Shown here: positions 27,562 to 36,215 of the stretch, one piece after another
How the letters are laid out: each line of letters opens with the position of its first letter
How positions within the stretch are numbered: position 1 is the stretch's first letter
From: Palleniella muris
Lineage (GTDB): Bacteria; Bacteroidota; Bacteroidia; Bacteroidales; Bacteroidaceae
Direction of reading: 5' to 3'
Assembly: GCF_004792655.1 (NCBI RefSeq)
Contig: NZ_SRZC01000002.1
Location: 186,001 to 250,000 of the forward strand
Length of the DNA stretch: 64,000 bases
Translations under genes and position numbers: made by a program
The notes under the pieces: model-generated
Told to the model about the DNA's origin: nothing
The model's database searches: none
What the model saw: only the letters and a program-made list of their open reading frames with translations

Positions 27562-28698
27562 ATGAGTTTAGAAGTATTTATTACCAAAACCTCTTCATAC
27601 TTCCCGAACAATCCGGTAGGGAATGATGAAATGGAAGAGTATCTTGGGCTGATTGATGGCCACCCGTCACGTGTGAAATCCATTATCCTGCGTCAGAACG
27701 GCATAAAAACCAGGTATTATGCCTTGGATAAAAAGCATCGGATTACACATACGAATGTTGAGCTTGCCAGTTCAGCCATTAACAAATTGTTTATAAGCGA
27801 AGACGAAAAACACAAAGTACAGTTTCTGTCATGCGCGACATCAATGCCGGATCAGTTAATTCCTTCCCATGCGTCAATGGTTCATGGAGCAACATTTGAC
27901 CACTCCTTAGAAACAGCATCATTGTCTGGTGTTTGCATGACAAGCCTTATGGCACTTAAGACGGCATGGATGTCCGTCCTCTCAGGGAATAGTGACAATG
28001 CCGTCTGTGCTGCGTCAGAGCTGATTTCCCCGACCATGCTATCACGCTTCTTTAAGGAAGAGATGGAGAGCAAACATTTAATAGAAGAACATCCACATCT
28101 CGCTTTTGAGAAAGATTTTCTTCGCTTCATGCTTTCAGATGGTTCCGCTGCACTTCTTCTAAAAAATGTTCCTGACGGAGAAATCAATCTGTCAATAGAC
28201 TGGATTCATACATTTTCGTATGCGAACCGTCAACCGGCCTGTATGTATATGTGGGCTGATAAAAACGATGATGGCAGTCTGACCGGATGGAAATCATTTG
28301 ATGGTCGTGAGCTTGGGAACAAATCTATATGGAGTCTCAAACAGGACGTTCGCCAACTCAATGAATATGGAATACCGTATTTTGTAGATGCCGTTGAAGC
28401 GGCCTTTGCAAAAGGTGGAATTGATCCAGGCGAAATAACCTATGTTATTCCACATATCTCATCCATGTATTTCTACAAGCGACTTGACGAGGAACTACAA
28501 AAGCGAGATATTCAACTGCCGACCGACAAATGGTTTACGAATCTTACTTGGGTGGGGAATGTCGGCTCGGTATCACCTTTTGCCGCACTTGATGAACTAA
28601 TCAGGACAAAACCGCTAAAAAAAGGAGACAAAATCGTGCTTTTAGTCCCAGAAAGCGGTAGATTTTCGTATGGAGTGGCCTTATTAAGCTGTATTTGA
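27562..28698 (+). CDS. Beta-ketoacyl-ACP synthase III-like enzyme (FabH/DarB type)
   Basis: A 378-residue thiolase-fold condensing enzyme. The catalytic triad can be placed: Cys-125 in SLSGVCMTSLMALKTAW, His-298 in YVIPHISSMYF, and Asn-333 in TWVGNVGSVSPFAALDEL. It would join an acyl-CoA (or activated acid) to a malonyl-type unit. It is longer than housekeeping FabH (~320), as are KASIII enzymes used in secondary lipids. No acyl carrier protein, ketoreductase or tailoring enzyme is adjacent, so it probably acts with the host's fatty-acid machinery. TetR-type regulators flank it on both sides. The product is unknown. Confidence 0.85.
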   Translation: MSLEVFITKTSSYFPNNPVGNDEMEEYLGLIDGHPSRVKSIILRQNGIKTRYYALDKKHRITHTNVELASSAINKLFISEDEKHKVQFLSCATSMPDQLIPSHASMVHGATFDHSLETASLSGVCMTSLMALKTAWMSVLSGNSDNAVCAASELISPTMLSRFFKEEMESKHLIEEHPHLAFEKDFLRFMLSDGSAALLLKNVPDGEINLSIDWIHTFSYANRQPACMYMWADKNDDGSLTGWKSFDGRELGNKSIWSLKQDVRQLNEYGIPYFVDAVEAAFAKGGIDPGEITYVIPHISSMYFYKRLDEELQKRDIQLPTDKWFTNLTWVGNVGSVSPFAALDELIRTKPLKKGDKIVLLVPESGRFSYGVALLSCI

Positions 28699-28721
28699 TA
28701 TATTATTTAAAAAATATTTGT

Positions 28722-28915
28722 TACCTTTGCAGCTGTAAAATAAGAATTTAAGGGTTCATATTTGTCTTTCTCTGTGAAAATGTGGAAGTTTTTAACTATG
28801 GAAGCAGATAGGTATGATGACTCTTCGTACATAAAAGTACGGGGGCGTTATGTCTTTTCCATAGGGTATCCACAACCTTCACAGTAAGACGTAATAGTTC
28901 CCGTACCCTTTTTAT
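28722..28915 (+). promoter_or_regulatory. Promoter and structured leader before TetR-2
   Basis: TACCTTTG at 28722-28729 matches the -7 element. The start codon lies about 180 bases downstream, an unusually long leader. Within it GTACGGG (28837-28843) pairs with CCCGTAC (28900-28906), and inside that CGTTATGTCTT (28846-28856) pairs with AAGACGTAATA (28886-28896) with two G-U pairs and one mismatch. The stem is followed by CCTTTTTA just before the ATG, so it can act as a terminator for the ketosynthase transcript or as an attenuator or small RNA. Confidence 0.5.
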
Positions 28916-28917
28916 GT

Positions 28918-29490
28918 ATGAACAAGCCACGGCCACAGACCCAACAGAACCGAATAGACATTCTAAAGCAATGTTATCGCCTAATGGCTCAGGGCACATG
29001 GGATGCCATATCAGTCACTGAGCTGGAGAAGAATATCTCTCAAACGAGAGGTGCGATATTCTATTTCAATAAGAACAAGAAAGATTTGTTCTTGAATATG
29101 ATTGATGAATTGTTCTTTCCGGTGTTTGTGTTATCTGATGAAGAAAAAACGAGATTGTCTGCGTGTTCCGTGTCTCAGTTTCATGCAACCTATAAAACTC
29201 CATTTGACAGACTTAAAGAAGATTTATCCTACAACTATTGCTTGCCTAATGCAGCACAAGCTGTATTCAATATAATTGTCCAGGCACAGAAACATTATGC
29301 AGGCTTCAGTATCATGCTAAAGAAGGCTATGGATAATGAATTAACTTTTATAGATGAACTGACTGGTGCTTCCAATCACGAGTTGTTGAGTTATAACAAC
29401 TTCATGACACAAAACATTGGGAATCTATTTGTGGATTCATTAGAGGTATTTCAAGAGGATAAGACCTTTCAGGTGCAGAATGCCTTATAG
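28918..29490 (+). CDS. TetR/AcrR-family regulator (TetR-2)
   Basis: A 190-residue regulator. The helix-turn-helix (ISVTELEKNISQTRGAIFYF, about residues 33-52) resembles TetR-1, including the Thr-Arg-Gly-Ala-Ile core, followed by NKNKKDLFLNMIDE. The C-terminal ligand domain differs from that of TetR-1, so the two probably respond to different signals or form a cascade. A hairpin with a T-run ends directly before its start codon. The start ATG at 28918 follows the T-run by a few bases. Confidence 0.8.
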   Translation: MNKPRPQTQQNRIDILKQCYRLMAQGTWDAISVTELEKNISQTRGAIFYFNKNKKDLFLNMIDELFFPVFVLSDEEKTRLSACSVSQFHATYKTPFDRLKEDLSYNYCLPNAAQAVFNIIVQAQKHYAGFSIMLKKAMDNELTFIDELTGASNHELLSYNNFMTQNIGNLFVDSLEVFQEDKTFQVQNAL

Positions 29491-29830
29491 TCGGAAATAA
29501 TTGCACTAATTCCAACCAAATTTCAATGACAGAAATATTATAGTTGTTGAAGTAGCATTTCAATGTTGATGTTTCAGTGAAGTTTTTTCTGCAAACTGGG
29601 AAAACGAGTTGCTTTAGAGATAAAGATAGTAAACATGTCAGATTCTTCTCCAATTCTCTGGAAAGGAAATTGTTGGAAAGGGATAAAACCAATGCCTTTG
29701 CAATCTATGAATCCGCTACACTCCCCGTAGGACAGCGAACCAAAACGGATTTTTTATTTTATATACTTGAGATTTGCAAATGCAAGTTCTAAAAGGTAGA
29801 AATAACAACCTACAAATATAGACAACTTAA
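29491..29830. other. AT-rich intergenic segment, no supported gene
   Basis: About 340 bases between TetR-2 and the end of the convergent RiPP operon. Two short frames (29577-29792 plus, 29402-29692 minus) are open but have no recognisable domain or start context. They could be remnants of a decayed gene. Nothing functional can be supported here. Confidence 0.4.
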
Positions 29831-29880
29831 TAATCCCGGATTCATCACCTACAACTTGGTTAGGCGATAAATCCGGATTA
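29831..29880 (-). terminator. Inverted repeat at the end of the RiPP operon
   Basis: TAATCCcGGAT (29831-29841) pairs with ATCCGGATTA (29871-29880) around a 29-base loop. It lies about 20 bases beyond the last minus-strand gene and is followed, in that direction, by T-containing sequence, so it may end the transcript. Confidence 0.4.
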
Positions 29881-29899
29881 TGATGCATAAGGTGCGAAA

Positions 29900-30118
29900 T
29901 TACATCAATAAAATATGTTGTAAGATGCTTTCTCCTTGTGAATGAGGATAAGGTATGAAACATACCACTAATAATAATATCAGTAATATGGCAATGATTA
30001 TTACTGTACCCCATCTAACAAGCGATGAAGGAATCTCGCCTAAAAGATTGCGGACCTTTTCTGAACGCAGTTCTATATCACTATTCAGATTCTTGCGAAT
30101 TGTATCATTCTCTTTCAT
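29900..30118 (-). CDS. 72-residue membrane protein resembling the N-terminus of a HlyD-type fusion protein
   Basis: A short protein with a charged N-terminus (IELRSEKVRNLLGEIPSSLV) and one membrane helix (WGTVIIIAILLILLLVVCFI) followed by PYPHSQGES and a stop. In Bacteroidales peptide export clusters, the membrane fusion protein begins with an almost identical layout (IELRSEEVQ..LG..P...VRWG), then a helix and a Tyr-Pro. A full protein would be about 400 residues, so this is either a truncated fusion protein or a stand-alone small subunit. It is 33 bases after the ABC exporter gene. Confidence 0.6.
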   Translation of the reverse strand: MKENDTIRKNLNSDIELRSEKVRNLLGEIPSSLVRWGTVIIIAILLILLLVVCFIPYPHSQGESILQHILLM

Positions 30119-30151
30119 GTCATAATTTTTATATTGTTGATATTAAGCTTT

Positions 30152-32341
30152 TCAATTTCCAAGTTCAAGCTGATTCTTGACCAAATTATAATATGGACCT
30201 CTCTTTTCAATGAGCGAAGTATGATTTCCAATTTCAACGATTTTTCCACCGTCAATAACAATAATTTGGTCAGCGTTTCTAACTGTAGATAGCCTATGCG
30301 CAACCACCACAACAGTGCGGCCTCTGTAAAATTCATTGAGGTTCTCAACAATAGCTCTCTCGTTTTTAGCATCAAGAGCATTTGTGGCTTCATCTAAGAA
30401 TATATATGAAGGATTCTTATAGACAGCACGGGCTATGAGGATGCGCTGCTTTTGTCCTTGACTTAACCCGATACCATCCCTACCGATTTGTGTATTATAC
30501 TTCATTGGAAGCATCATTATATAGTCATGGATATTTGCTATTCGAGCGGACTGTTCCAAACGTTTTACATCCACTTCTCCATCATCCACCGCGATATTTC
30601 TTGCTATTGTTTCTGAAAAAATCACGCCATCTTGCATGACTACGCCACACTGCCTACGCCACCATTTGAGATTGTAATCACACAAATCTGTTTTACCAAT
30701 GTATATGGCACCATTCATAACAGGATAATAACCTAATAGCAACTTTATCAAAGTAGTTTTTCCACTGCCTGATGCGCCTACTATTGCAGTTACTTTTGAT
30801 TCTGGTATAGTAATGCTTATATTGTCAAGAGTTAAACGGGAGCTATGTTTATTATACTTAAAGTTTACATGATCAAAATTCAATGAATTGGATGTATTTC
30901 GGCAGATAGTTAATTGTTTTCCAACATCCTCTTCATTCTCCATGTCATGTATTTCATTAATTCGCGACAAACTAATCTTTACATCTTGTAAGGAGTATAA
31001 GAAATTCATTAGTTGCTCTACTGGACTATTTAATTGTCCTATTATGTATTCTATGGCAAGCATCATTCCTAAAGTCAGACTCCCTTGAATTACCGAAGTT
31101 GCAGCCACCACCGTTATGACAATGTTTTTAATTTCATTTATAAAAATGCTTCCTGCCTCTTGGCTTTGCTGAAGCTTTAGACTTTTCATTTGAATTTTAA
31201 ACAAGTCTGCTTGAATATCCTCCCACTCCCAACGACGACGCTGTTCGCAATCCTGCAATTTGATTTCCTGAATGGCCGTTATAAATTGATATGTTTTATT
31301 ATTGTTTTCCGATTGCTTTTCAAATAATTCATAATCAAGACTTCTTCGTTTTTTCAAAAATGTGATTATCCAAATTGCATAAATAATACTTGACAAAACG
31401 AAAATTGAAAATATTAGCACATTATAATAGAACAATACACAGCTAAATACGGCAAAGCTGAACACAGAGAATGTAACACTTAACATTTGAGTAGTGAGAA
31501 ACTTTTCTACTCTACTATGGTCATTCATCCGTTGCATCAAATCTCCTATTAACTTAGTGTCAAAAAAAGACATAGGAAGCTTTAATAGTTTTATAAAAAA
31601 GTCGGAAAGCAAAGAAATGTTTATTCTCATACTAATATGCAGTAAAAGCCAACGACGTATAAAATCAATTGCGGTTCGACTGATAGTTAGCATAAGCTGC
31701 CCTAATAAAACAAGATAAATAAAGCCAAGATCTTTATTTGTAATACCTAAATCCACAATGGATTGTGTCAAAAACGGAAAAATCAGTTGCAATAAACAAC
31801 CTATCATGGTCCCTATAACAATCTGTCCCCAATACCGGTTATAGCGACGTACATAACTAAACAAAAGTCCAAAAGAGTGCTTTTGTTTTACTGTATCATC
31901 TTTTTGTTGATAGAAAGCATTTGTGGGTTGCAAAAACATGACAATTCCTTTCTCTATACCCTGTGAACAGGTACTAAGCCAATGGTCCTCAAATTCTTCT
32001 CGTGAATATTTCATCAACCCCTTTCCTGGATCTGCAATATAAAAACGATTCTTCTTTACCTTATTCAGAACTACATAGTGATTCTGATTCCAATGAAGAA
32101 TACATGGCAAAGGAGCATTTTCTAATTGTTCAACCGAAATTCGTCCGCATGTGTTTTGTAATCCCAACTGGGTTGCAGCTTCACTAATGCCTAACAATGA
32201 TACCCCTTCATTCGTGACATAGCAATATTTGGAAAGGGTTTCGATTGAAAACTCCTTTCCATAATATTTGCATATTATCCGCAAGCATGTGATTCCGCAT
32301 TGCATCGTGTCATGCTGATGGTAAAAAGGGAATTTGATCAT
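30152..32341 (-). CDS. Peptidase-containing ABC exporter (C39 PCAT)
   Basis: A 729-residue bacteriocin-type exporter that removes a double-glycine leader and moves the core peptide out. The N-terminal C39 peptidase has oxyanion Gln-9, Cys-15 (QHDTMQCGITCL), His-88 (WNQNHYVVL) and Asp-104 (YIADPGKG). A six-helix membrane domain spans about 160-440. The ATPase domain has Walker A (GASGSGKTTLIKLLLG), signature LSQGQKQRILIARAV and Walker B YIFLDEATNALD. Its start overlaps the TonB-like gene stop by 4 bases. Tandem precursors with a Gly-Gly leader sit upstream in the same run, the expected substrates. Confidence 0.95.
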   Translation of the reverse strand: MIKFPFYHQHDTMQCGITCLRIICKYYGKEFSIETLSKYCYVTNEGVSLLGISEAATQLGLQNTCGRISVEQLENAPLPCILHWNQNHYVVLNKVKKNRFYIADPGKGLMKYSREEFEDHWLSTCSQGIEKGIVMFLQPTNAFYQQKDDTVKQKHSFGLLFSYVRRYNRYWGQIVIGTMIGCLLQLIFPFLTQSIVDLGITNKDLGFIYLVLLGQLMLTISRTAIDFIRRWLLLHISMRINISLLSDFFIKLLKLPMSFFDTKLIGDLMQRMNDHSRVEKFLTTQMLSVTFSVFSFAVFSCVLFYYNVLIFSIFVLSSIIYAIWIITFLKKRRSLDYELFEKQSENNNKTYQFITAIQEIKLQDCEQRRRWEWEDIQADLFKIQMKSLKLQQSQEAGSIFINEIKNIVITVVAATSVIQGSLTLGMMLAIEYIIGQLNSPVEQLMNFLYSLQDVKISLSRINEIHDMENEEDVGKQLTICRNTSNSLNFDHVNFKYNKHSSRLTLDNISITIPESKVTAIVGASGSGKTTLIKLLLGYYPVMNGAIYIGKTDLCDYNLKWWRRQCGVVMQDGVIFSETIARNIAVDDGEVDVKRLEQSARIANIHDYIMMLPMKYNTQIGRDGIGLSQGQKQRILIARAVYKNPSYIFLDEATNALDAKNERAIVENLNEFYRGRTVVVVAHRLSTVRNADQIIVIDGGKIVEIGNHTSLIEKRGPYYNLVKNQLELGN

Positions 32342-34653
32342 AATCTGTCAATTTCTTGTTTTATTGAAGTCTTTCCACGATATTTCGTCTTAATTTGGTT
32401 CAGGCGATAAATAATACTGATGGAATAGTTCCACAAACAATAATCCTCTGTTTGCCGAAAATGAATATTCTTCATTTTCTCAGTCTCTTTAAACTTCATC
32501 GTATGGAATATATCCTGCGCCTGAAGACTCACACTTAACTTGCCATCAAAAAAGCTTTTCTGCACACCCATATTTAGCATTTGGTATGGCTTAAATGTGA
32601 CTGCTCCCTGATTGCCGCCGCTATTAAAATAATAATAAACAGAAATCAAATAGGATTTTGGTAATTGAAAATACTGATTAGCAACAACATAAATCTGCGG
32701 TTTATTATATGACATCTTTTCTCCAAGGTATTCGCTATAGAAAAAAGGCTGTGTTATTCCCAATGATAACGATGGTTTCCACCATGCTATATTCTTTTGT
32801 AAAGTAAAGTAGGCCTTAAAATACTGAATCTTGTCATAATTGGCATAAGAACTGATAATCTGATTTTGTTTGTCGTCAGAAACATAAAAGTCAGTTGAGA
32901 TAAAGTCTTTCACATAAGTATAACTTGCAGAGAGACTGAAAATCTTATATCCTGTGCTCAATTGAATGATGTACGAATTCGACGGTTTCAATAACGGATT
33001 TCCGCATTGATACATGAATTCATTTGAATAGTAGCTGGAATTGCTCAATTGCCTGAATGTGGGACGAGTTGTTCGTGATGAAAACGACAAACTGTTTGCC
33101 CATCCGCTTTTATTATAAGACACAGACAAAGATGGATAAATATTTCTATAATGACGATGTACATCCCCATTTCTATCAATATAATTGAGATAATCAGAAG
33201 CAAGATCTTCGTAGCGAACACCTCCGTTAATCATTACGGCACCAAGGTTTGCCATAATCTCCGCATAAGCGGCATACTTGTCTTCTTTGTTTTTATAGTC
33301 TGAAGGTGGAGTGTTCTCTGAATCACAAGTCAGAATGCCGTTCCCACTTATGTGATTATATTCAAAACCCCATGACAAACCTATCTTATCATTAAATTTA
33401 TAATCAAAGGCCAATTTCCCTGCATATATATCAAGGGCATTATTTCCATTACTAATTGTCATATCTGAAATATCGGCAGTCGTTTCGTCCGTTTCTTGAT
33501 GGTATTTATTTTTGTTATTGGCATAATCCAAGTTAAGCTCTGTTGAGAACCGTTCACCCCATTTCCCGTTATGAAAAAGGTTTAGATGGTTATAATGCGT
33601 CCTATTCGAATAATTATTGAAGATGTCTGTATTTTGCATAGCCTCTTCGTTCAAGAAATAATCAAGTATGGAGTTACGTCGTTCTTTGTCTGTGTTATCC
33701 GACGCATTCCATTCAATACCGATATTATGCTTGTCATTGATTTCATAATCTATCCCCAATTGCCAGTCGTGGCTTGTGAGATGTCCTTTAGCAGTTTGAT
33801 CTTGAGCATAACGATGAATGTTTTCTCCCAAAAATAATTCTTTGGTTTGTGGCAGCAGGGATTGGTTTCTGGTATTGTCATAGCTATAATTGGCAGAAAT
33901 ACTAAGCCCTTTGTACTTGTAGCCCAATTTCATGTCTCCACCAAAACTTGACTGGTCATTTTGTTTGAATTTTCCTCCAACCTGTAGATTCAATCCGTCC
34001 TCTCTTTTTAGTGTGATGATTTTCAACACAGCTTTTCCTTCTGCATCATATTTTGCTCCCGGATTGCTGATTAGTTCAACACTTTTGATGTCTTTAGGTG
34101 CAAGCTGTTCCAGCTCCGCCTGACTTTGTATTTTTCTATTATTTACATAAATAACAGGAGCACCCAAACCAAAAACTTGAAATCCGCCATTAGCAGTCTT
34201 TACAATACCTGGAAGTTGGGCTATAAGTTCTGACATTGCATGTGTTTGACTCAATACAGAACCGGCAACATCAGTTATCATTGATCCATTTTTTTGTTTG
34301 AATAACGGTTTGCTTGCGGTTACAGTAACATCCGACAACATGGTAGCCTTTGTCTTCATTGTGAGAATTCCAACATTATCTGTTGCCTCTGTTATTGTTA
34401 AACACAAATCCTCATAGCCAATGCATGACAGTTTCAAAAGATTCCCTTTCTGTTCTGTATTCTCAAGTTTAAACTCACCTTTTTCACTTGTTATGCAGCC
34501 TGCAACAAAAGAAGAGTCAGTTGAATTTATCAATACAACATTTGCATATCCAACAGGATTTTGCCCTTCATCCATTACTTGTCCTGTAATAGTCTGTGCG
34601 TATGCAATATAAATATTGCAGAATACGGTTAATATGATAAATAATAGTCGCAT
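32338..34653 (-). CDS. TonB-receptor-like outer membrane protein of the RiPP cluster
   Basis: A 771-residue outer membrane protein with a signal peptide ending at AYAQ (residue 20), a carboxypeptidase-D-like domain (ITGQVMDEGQNPVGYANVVL, about 22-95), a plug-like domain at about 110-215 (including IYVNNRKIQSQAELEQL), and a C-terminal beta barrel rich in Tyr, Asn and Phe. It resembles the outer membrane beta-barrel family of TonB-dependent receptors. Next to a peptide exporter it could release the mature peptide across the outer membrane, take up a signal, or protect the producer. Direction of transport cannot be read from sequence. Confidence 0.8.
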   Translation of the reverse strand: MRLLFIILTVFCNIYIAYAQTITGQVMDEGQNPVGYANVVLINSTDSSFVAGCITSEKGEFKLENTEQKGNLLKLSCIGYEDLCLTITEATDNVGILTMKTKATMLSDVTVTASKPLFKQKNGSMITDVAGSVLSQTHAMSELIAQLPGIVKTANGGFQVFGLGAPVIYVNNRKIQSQAELEQLAPKDIKSVELISNPGAKYDAEGKAVLKIITLKREDGLNLQVGGKFKQNDQSSFGGDMKLGYKYKGLSISANYSYDNTRNQSLLPQTKELFLGENIHRYAQDQTAKGHLTSHDWQLGIDYEINDKHNIGIEWNASDNTDKERRNSILDYFLNEEAMQNTDIFNNYSNRTHYNHLNLFHNGKWGERFSTELNLDYANNKNKYHQETDETTADISDMTISNGNNALDIYAGKLAFDYKFNDKIGLSWGFEYNHISGNGILTCDSENTPPSDYKNKEDKYAAYAEIMANLGAVMINGGVRYEDLASDYLNYIDRNGDVHRHYRNIYPSLSVSYNKSGWANSLSFSSRTTRPTFRQLSNSSYYSNEFMYQCGNPLLKPSNSYIIQLSTGYKIFSLSASYTYVKDFISTDFYVSDDKQNQIISSYANYDKIQYFKAYFTLQKNIAWWKPSLSLGITQPFFYSEYLGEKMSYNKPQIYVVANQYFQLPKSYLISVYYYFNSGGNQGAVTFKPYQMLNMGVQKSFFDGKLSVSLQAQDIFHTMKFKETEKMKNIHFRQTEDYCLWNYSISIIYRLNQIKTKYRGKTSIKQEIDRL

Positions 34654-34661
34654 TTTAAATC

Positions 34662-35969
34662 TTATTTAGTTACTTTTTCCTTCATATAATTAATCTCCAT
34701 CAATGACAGAAAGTCATCTTCATTGATTGGACATGGATCATATGGTACATTATAATGTTTCTGATTATATCTCCTTACAATACAACCACCATCGCATATA
34801 GGCATAAAGACACAGTCCTTACATTTTGCGTCTGAAAACATATCCGCACCCACGGTATATGAAGGCAATATGTAATTGGATAGTTTCCCATCGAAAACAT
34901 TACTTACAATCCTTTCTTTTTTGCCAACATCTACCCAACACTTATATATTTCCCCTGAAGGACCTATCACATAAGAGTTCGTACAAGAAGCTGTACATCC
35001 TCCTATTTGTGGTTGGGTAGAGATATCAATGTCTTTAATACCATAAGTTTCATATAGTGAACGTGCGAATGATATTTTTCCCTTATCCGCCAAACATGCA
35101 ACCTTACATGAATTATTTACATCATTGACAAAAGCTACATTAATTGAATAGTTTTTATTTCCCCATCTCTCTTTTAATTCCTTATATAAAGCAGGGAAAG
35201 TGTCTTTATTCTGCGAATGAAGATTTACCCGGAGTATCACTTGACAATTTGGCATATATTGAAAAACATTTTCGATATTCTGCATGATTGTATCATAAGT
35301 AGGTTTCCCGGACTTGTGAATTCTACTTTTATTATGGTATTCCTTATTTCCATCTACGGTAATTTGGATTTTTTGTAAATTACAATCGTTTAGAAACTTA
35401 CATTTATACTCATCCAATAAAAAAGCATTAGTAACCATTGAATGAGAACGCAATGATAAGGATTTATCATTATGTATTCTATTCAAAAATGATGCAATTT
35501 TGTCAAAAGCAATTAAAGGCTCGCCTCCATGCCAACACAAATCAATACAGTTTTGTCCTTTCTTTTTAATAAAGGAATATACTGCATCAAGCACTTCTTC
35601 TGTAATTGTTGTTTTAGGCAGATTGTCTTCATAACAATAAGGACATCTAAAATTACAAGAGAAAGTGGGTACCAATACGATGCCAAGATGATTTTGGGCA
35701 AATGCTTGTTTATATCTTAGAAACTTTTTTAATTCATAATAATCGTCGTCTTCATTTTGACCAACAAAAACTTTCCCATTAATTAGTTGAACTAAGATTT
35801 CAGGACTTAAATCTAATGTATCTACTTCAAAGTCTTTCAATATCGATAGTTCCGTTATCTTTGAGAAAAGCTCTGATGACAAGGATATGAAAAATTTAGT
35901 CCGCGTATTAAATAACAACGCACCATACTTTTCAGAGTTTCTTAAATAATTATATCTGGAATATCTCAT
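34662..35969 (-). CDS. Radical SAM/SPASM peptide maturase
   Basis: A 435-residue protein from the ATG ending at 35969; an upstream in-frame codon at 36017 would start inside a hairpin and is rejected. The radical SAM cluster motif is CNFRCPYC (Cys-105, 109, 112). The C-terminal SPASM region has many cysteines (CTASC, CWVDVG, AKCKDCVFMPICDGGC) for auxiliary iron-sulfur clusters. Such enzymes modify ribosomal peptides, for example forming thioether or C-C links. The N-terminal ~100 residues look like a leader-binding (RRE-like) region. It follows the two precursor genes directly. Confidence 0.93.
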   Translation of the reverse strand: MRYSRYNYLRNSEKYGALLFNTRTKFFISLSSELFSKITELSILKDFEVDTLDLSPEILVQLINGKVFVGQNEDDDYYELKKFLRYKQAFAQNHLGIVLVPTFSCNFRCPYCYEDNLPKTTITEEVLDAVYSFIKKKGQNCIDLCWHGGEPLIAFDKIASFLNRIHNDKSLSLRSHSMVTNAFLLDEYKCKFLNDCNLQKIQITVDGNKEYHNKSRIHKSGKPTYDTIMQNIENVFQYMPNCQVILRVNLHSQNKDTFPALYKELKERWGNKNYSINVAFVNDVNNSCKVACLADKGKISFARSLYETYGIKDIDISTQPQIGGCTASCTNSYVIGPSGEIYKCWVDVGKKERIVSNVFDGKLSNYILPSYTVGADMFSDAKCKDCVFMPICDGGCIVRRYNQKHYNVPYDPCPINEDDFLSLMEINYMKEKVTK

Positions 35970-35984
35970 ATTTGTTTTTTTTAA

Positions 35985-36014
35985 GGGTGCGACAGTGATT
36001 AAACCGTCGCACCC
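35985..36014 (-). promoter_or_regulatory. Hairpin between precursor genes and maturase gene
   Basis: GGGTGCGAC (35985-35993) and GTCGCACCC (36006-36014) form a 9-base stem with a 12-base loop, about 15 bases before the maturase start. In the direction of transcription it is followed by an A-run, not a T-run, so it is probably not a strong terminator. It may stabilise the upstream precursor message or reduce translation of the maturase, a common way to make far more substrate than enzyme. Confidence 0.6.
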
Positions 36015-36036
36015 CAATAATTAGTCCTTGTTATCG

Positions 36037-36198
36037 TTAAAACACAGTAAGCATCATGGTGGCTTTTTCTGGGTTTGTTGGAACCTCAACGATACCGTCA
36101 CCTTTGCACTCAACCTTTATAGGTTCATTGCCTCCAAAGATTGACTCCAACTCTGAGTTCAATACATCTTCAAAAGATGTCAATGTTCTAATATCCAT
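36037..36198 (-). CDS. RiPP precursor peptide A (53 residues)
   Basis: A small gene read directly from the sequence. Residues 1-23 form an acidic leader (MDIRTLTSFEDVLNSELESI, then F-G-G), ending in the Gly-Gly that C39 exporters cut after. The core of 30 residues starts NEPIKVECKGDG and ends PEKATMMLTVF, with a single Cys at 31. Peptide B is a near copy with the same layout. The single Cys, the conserved KGDG and the Thr-Asn-Pro-Glu-Lys segment are candidate modification sites. It is the last gene before the maturase hairpin. Architecture resembles the 'GG-Bacteroidales' precursor families associated with radical SAM enzymes. Confidence 0.85.
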   Translation of the reverse strand: MDIRTLTSFEDVLNSELESIFGGNEPIKVECKGDGIVEVPTNPEKATMMLTVF

Positions 36199-36215
36199 AA
36201 TACATTATTTTTTTG

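Noticed and set aside
29577..29792. 71-residue plus-strand frame between TetR-2 and the RiPP operon
   Set aside because: No motif, no promoter, and AT-rich DNA in which chance frames are common; possibly a remnant of a decayed gene.
35970..36017. Upstream in-frame start for the radical SAM maturase
   Set aside because: It would place the first 16 codons within a hairpin, and the ATG at 35969 gives the family-like N-terminus.
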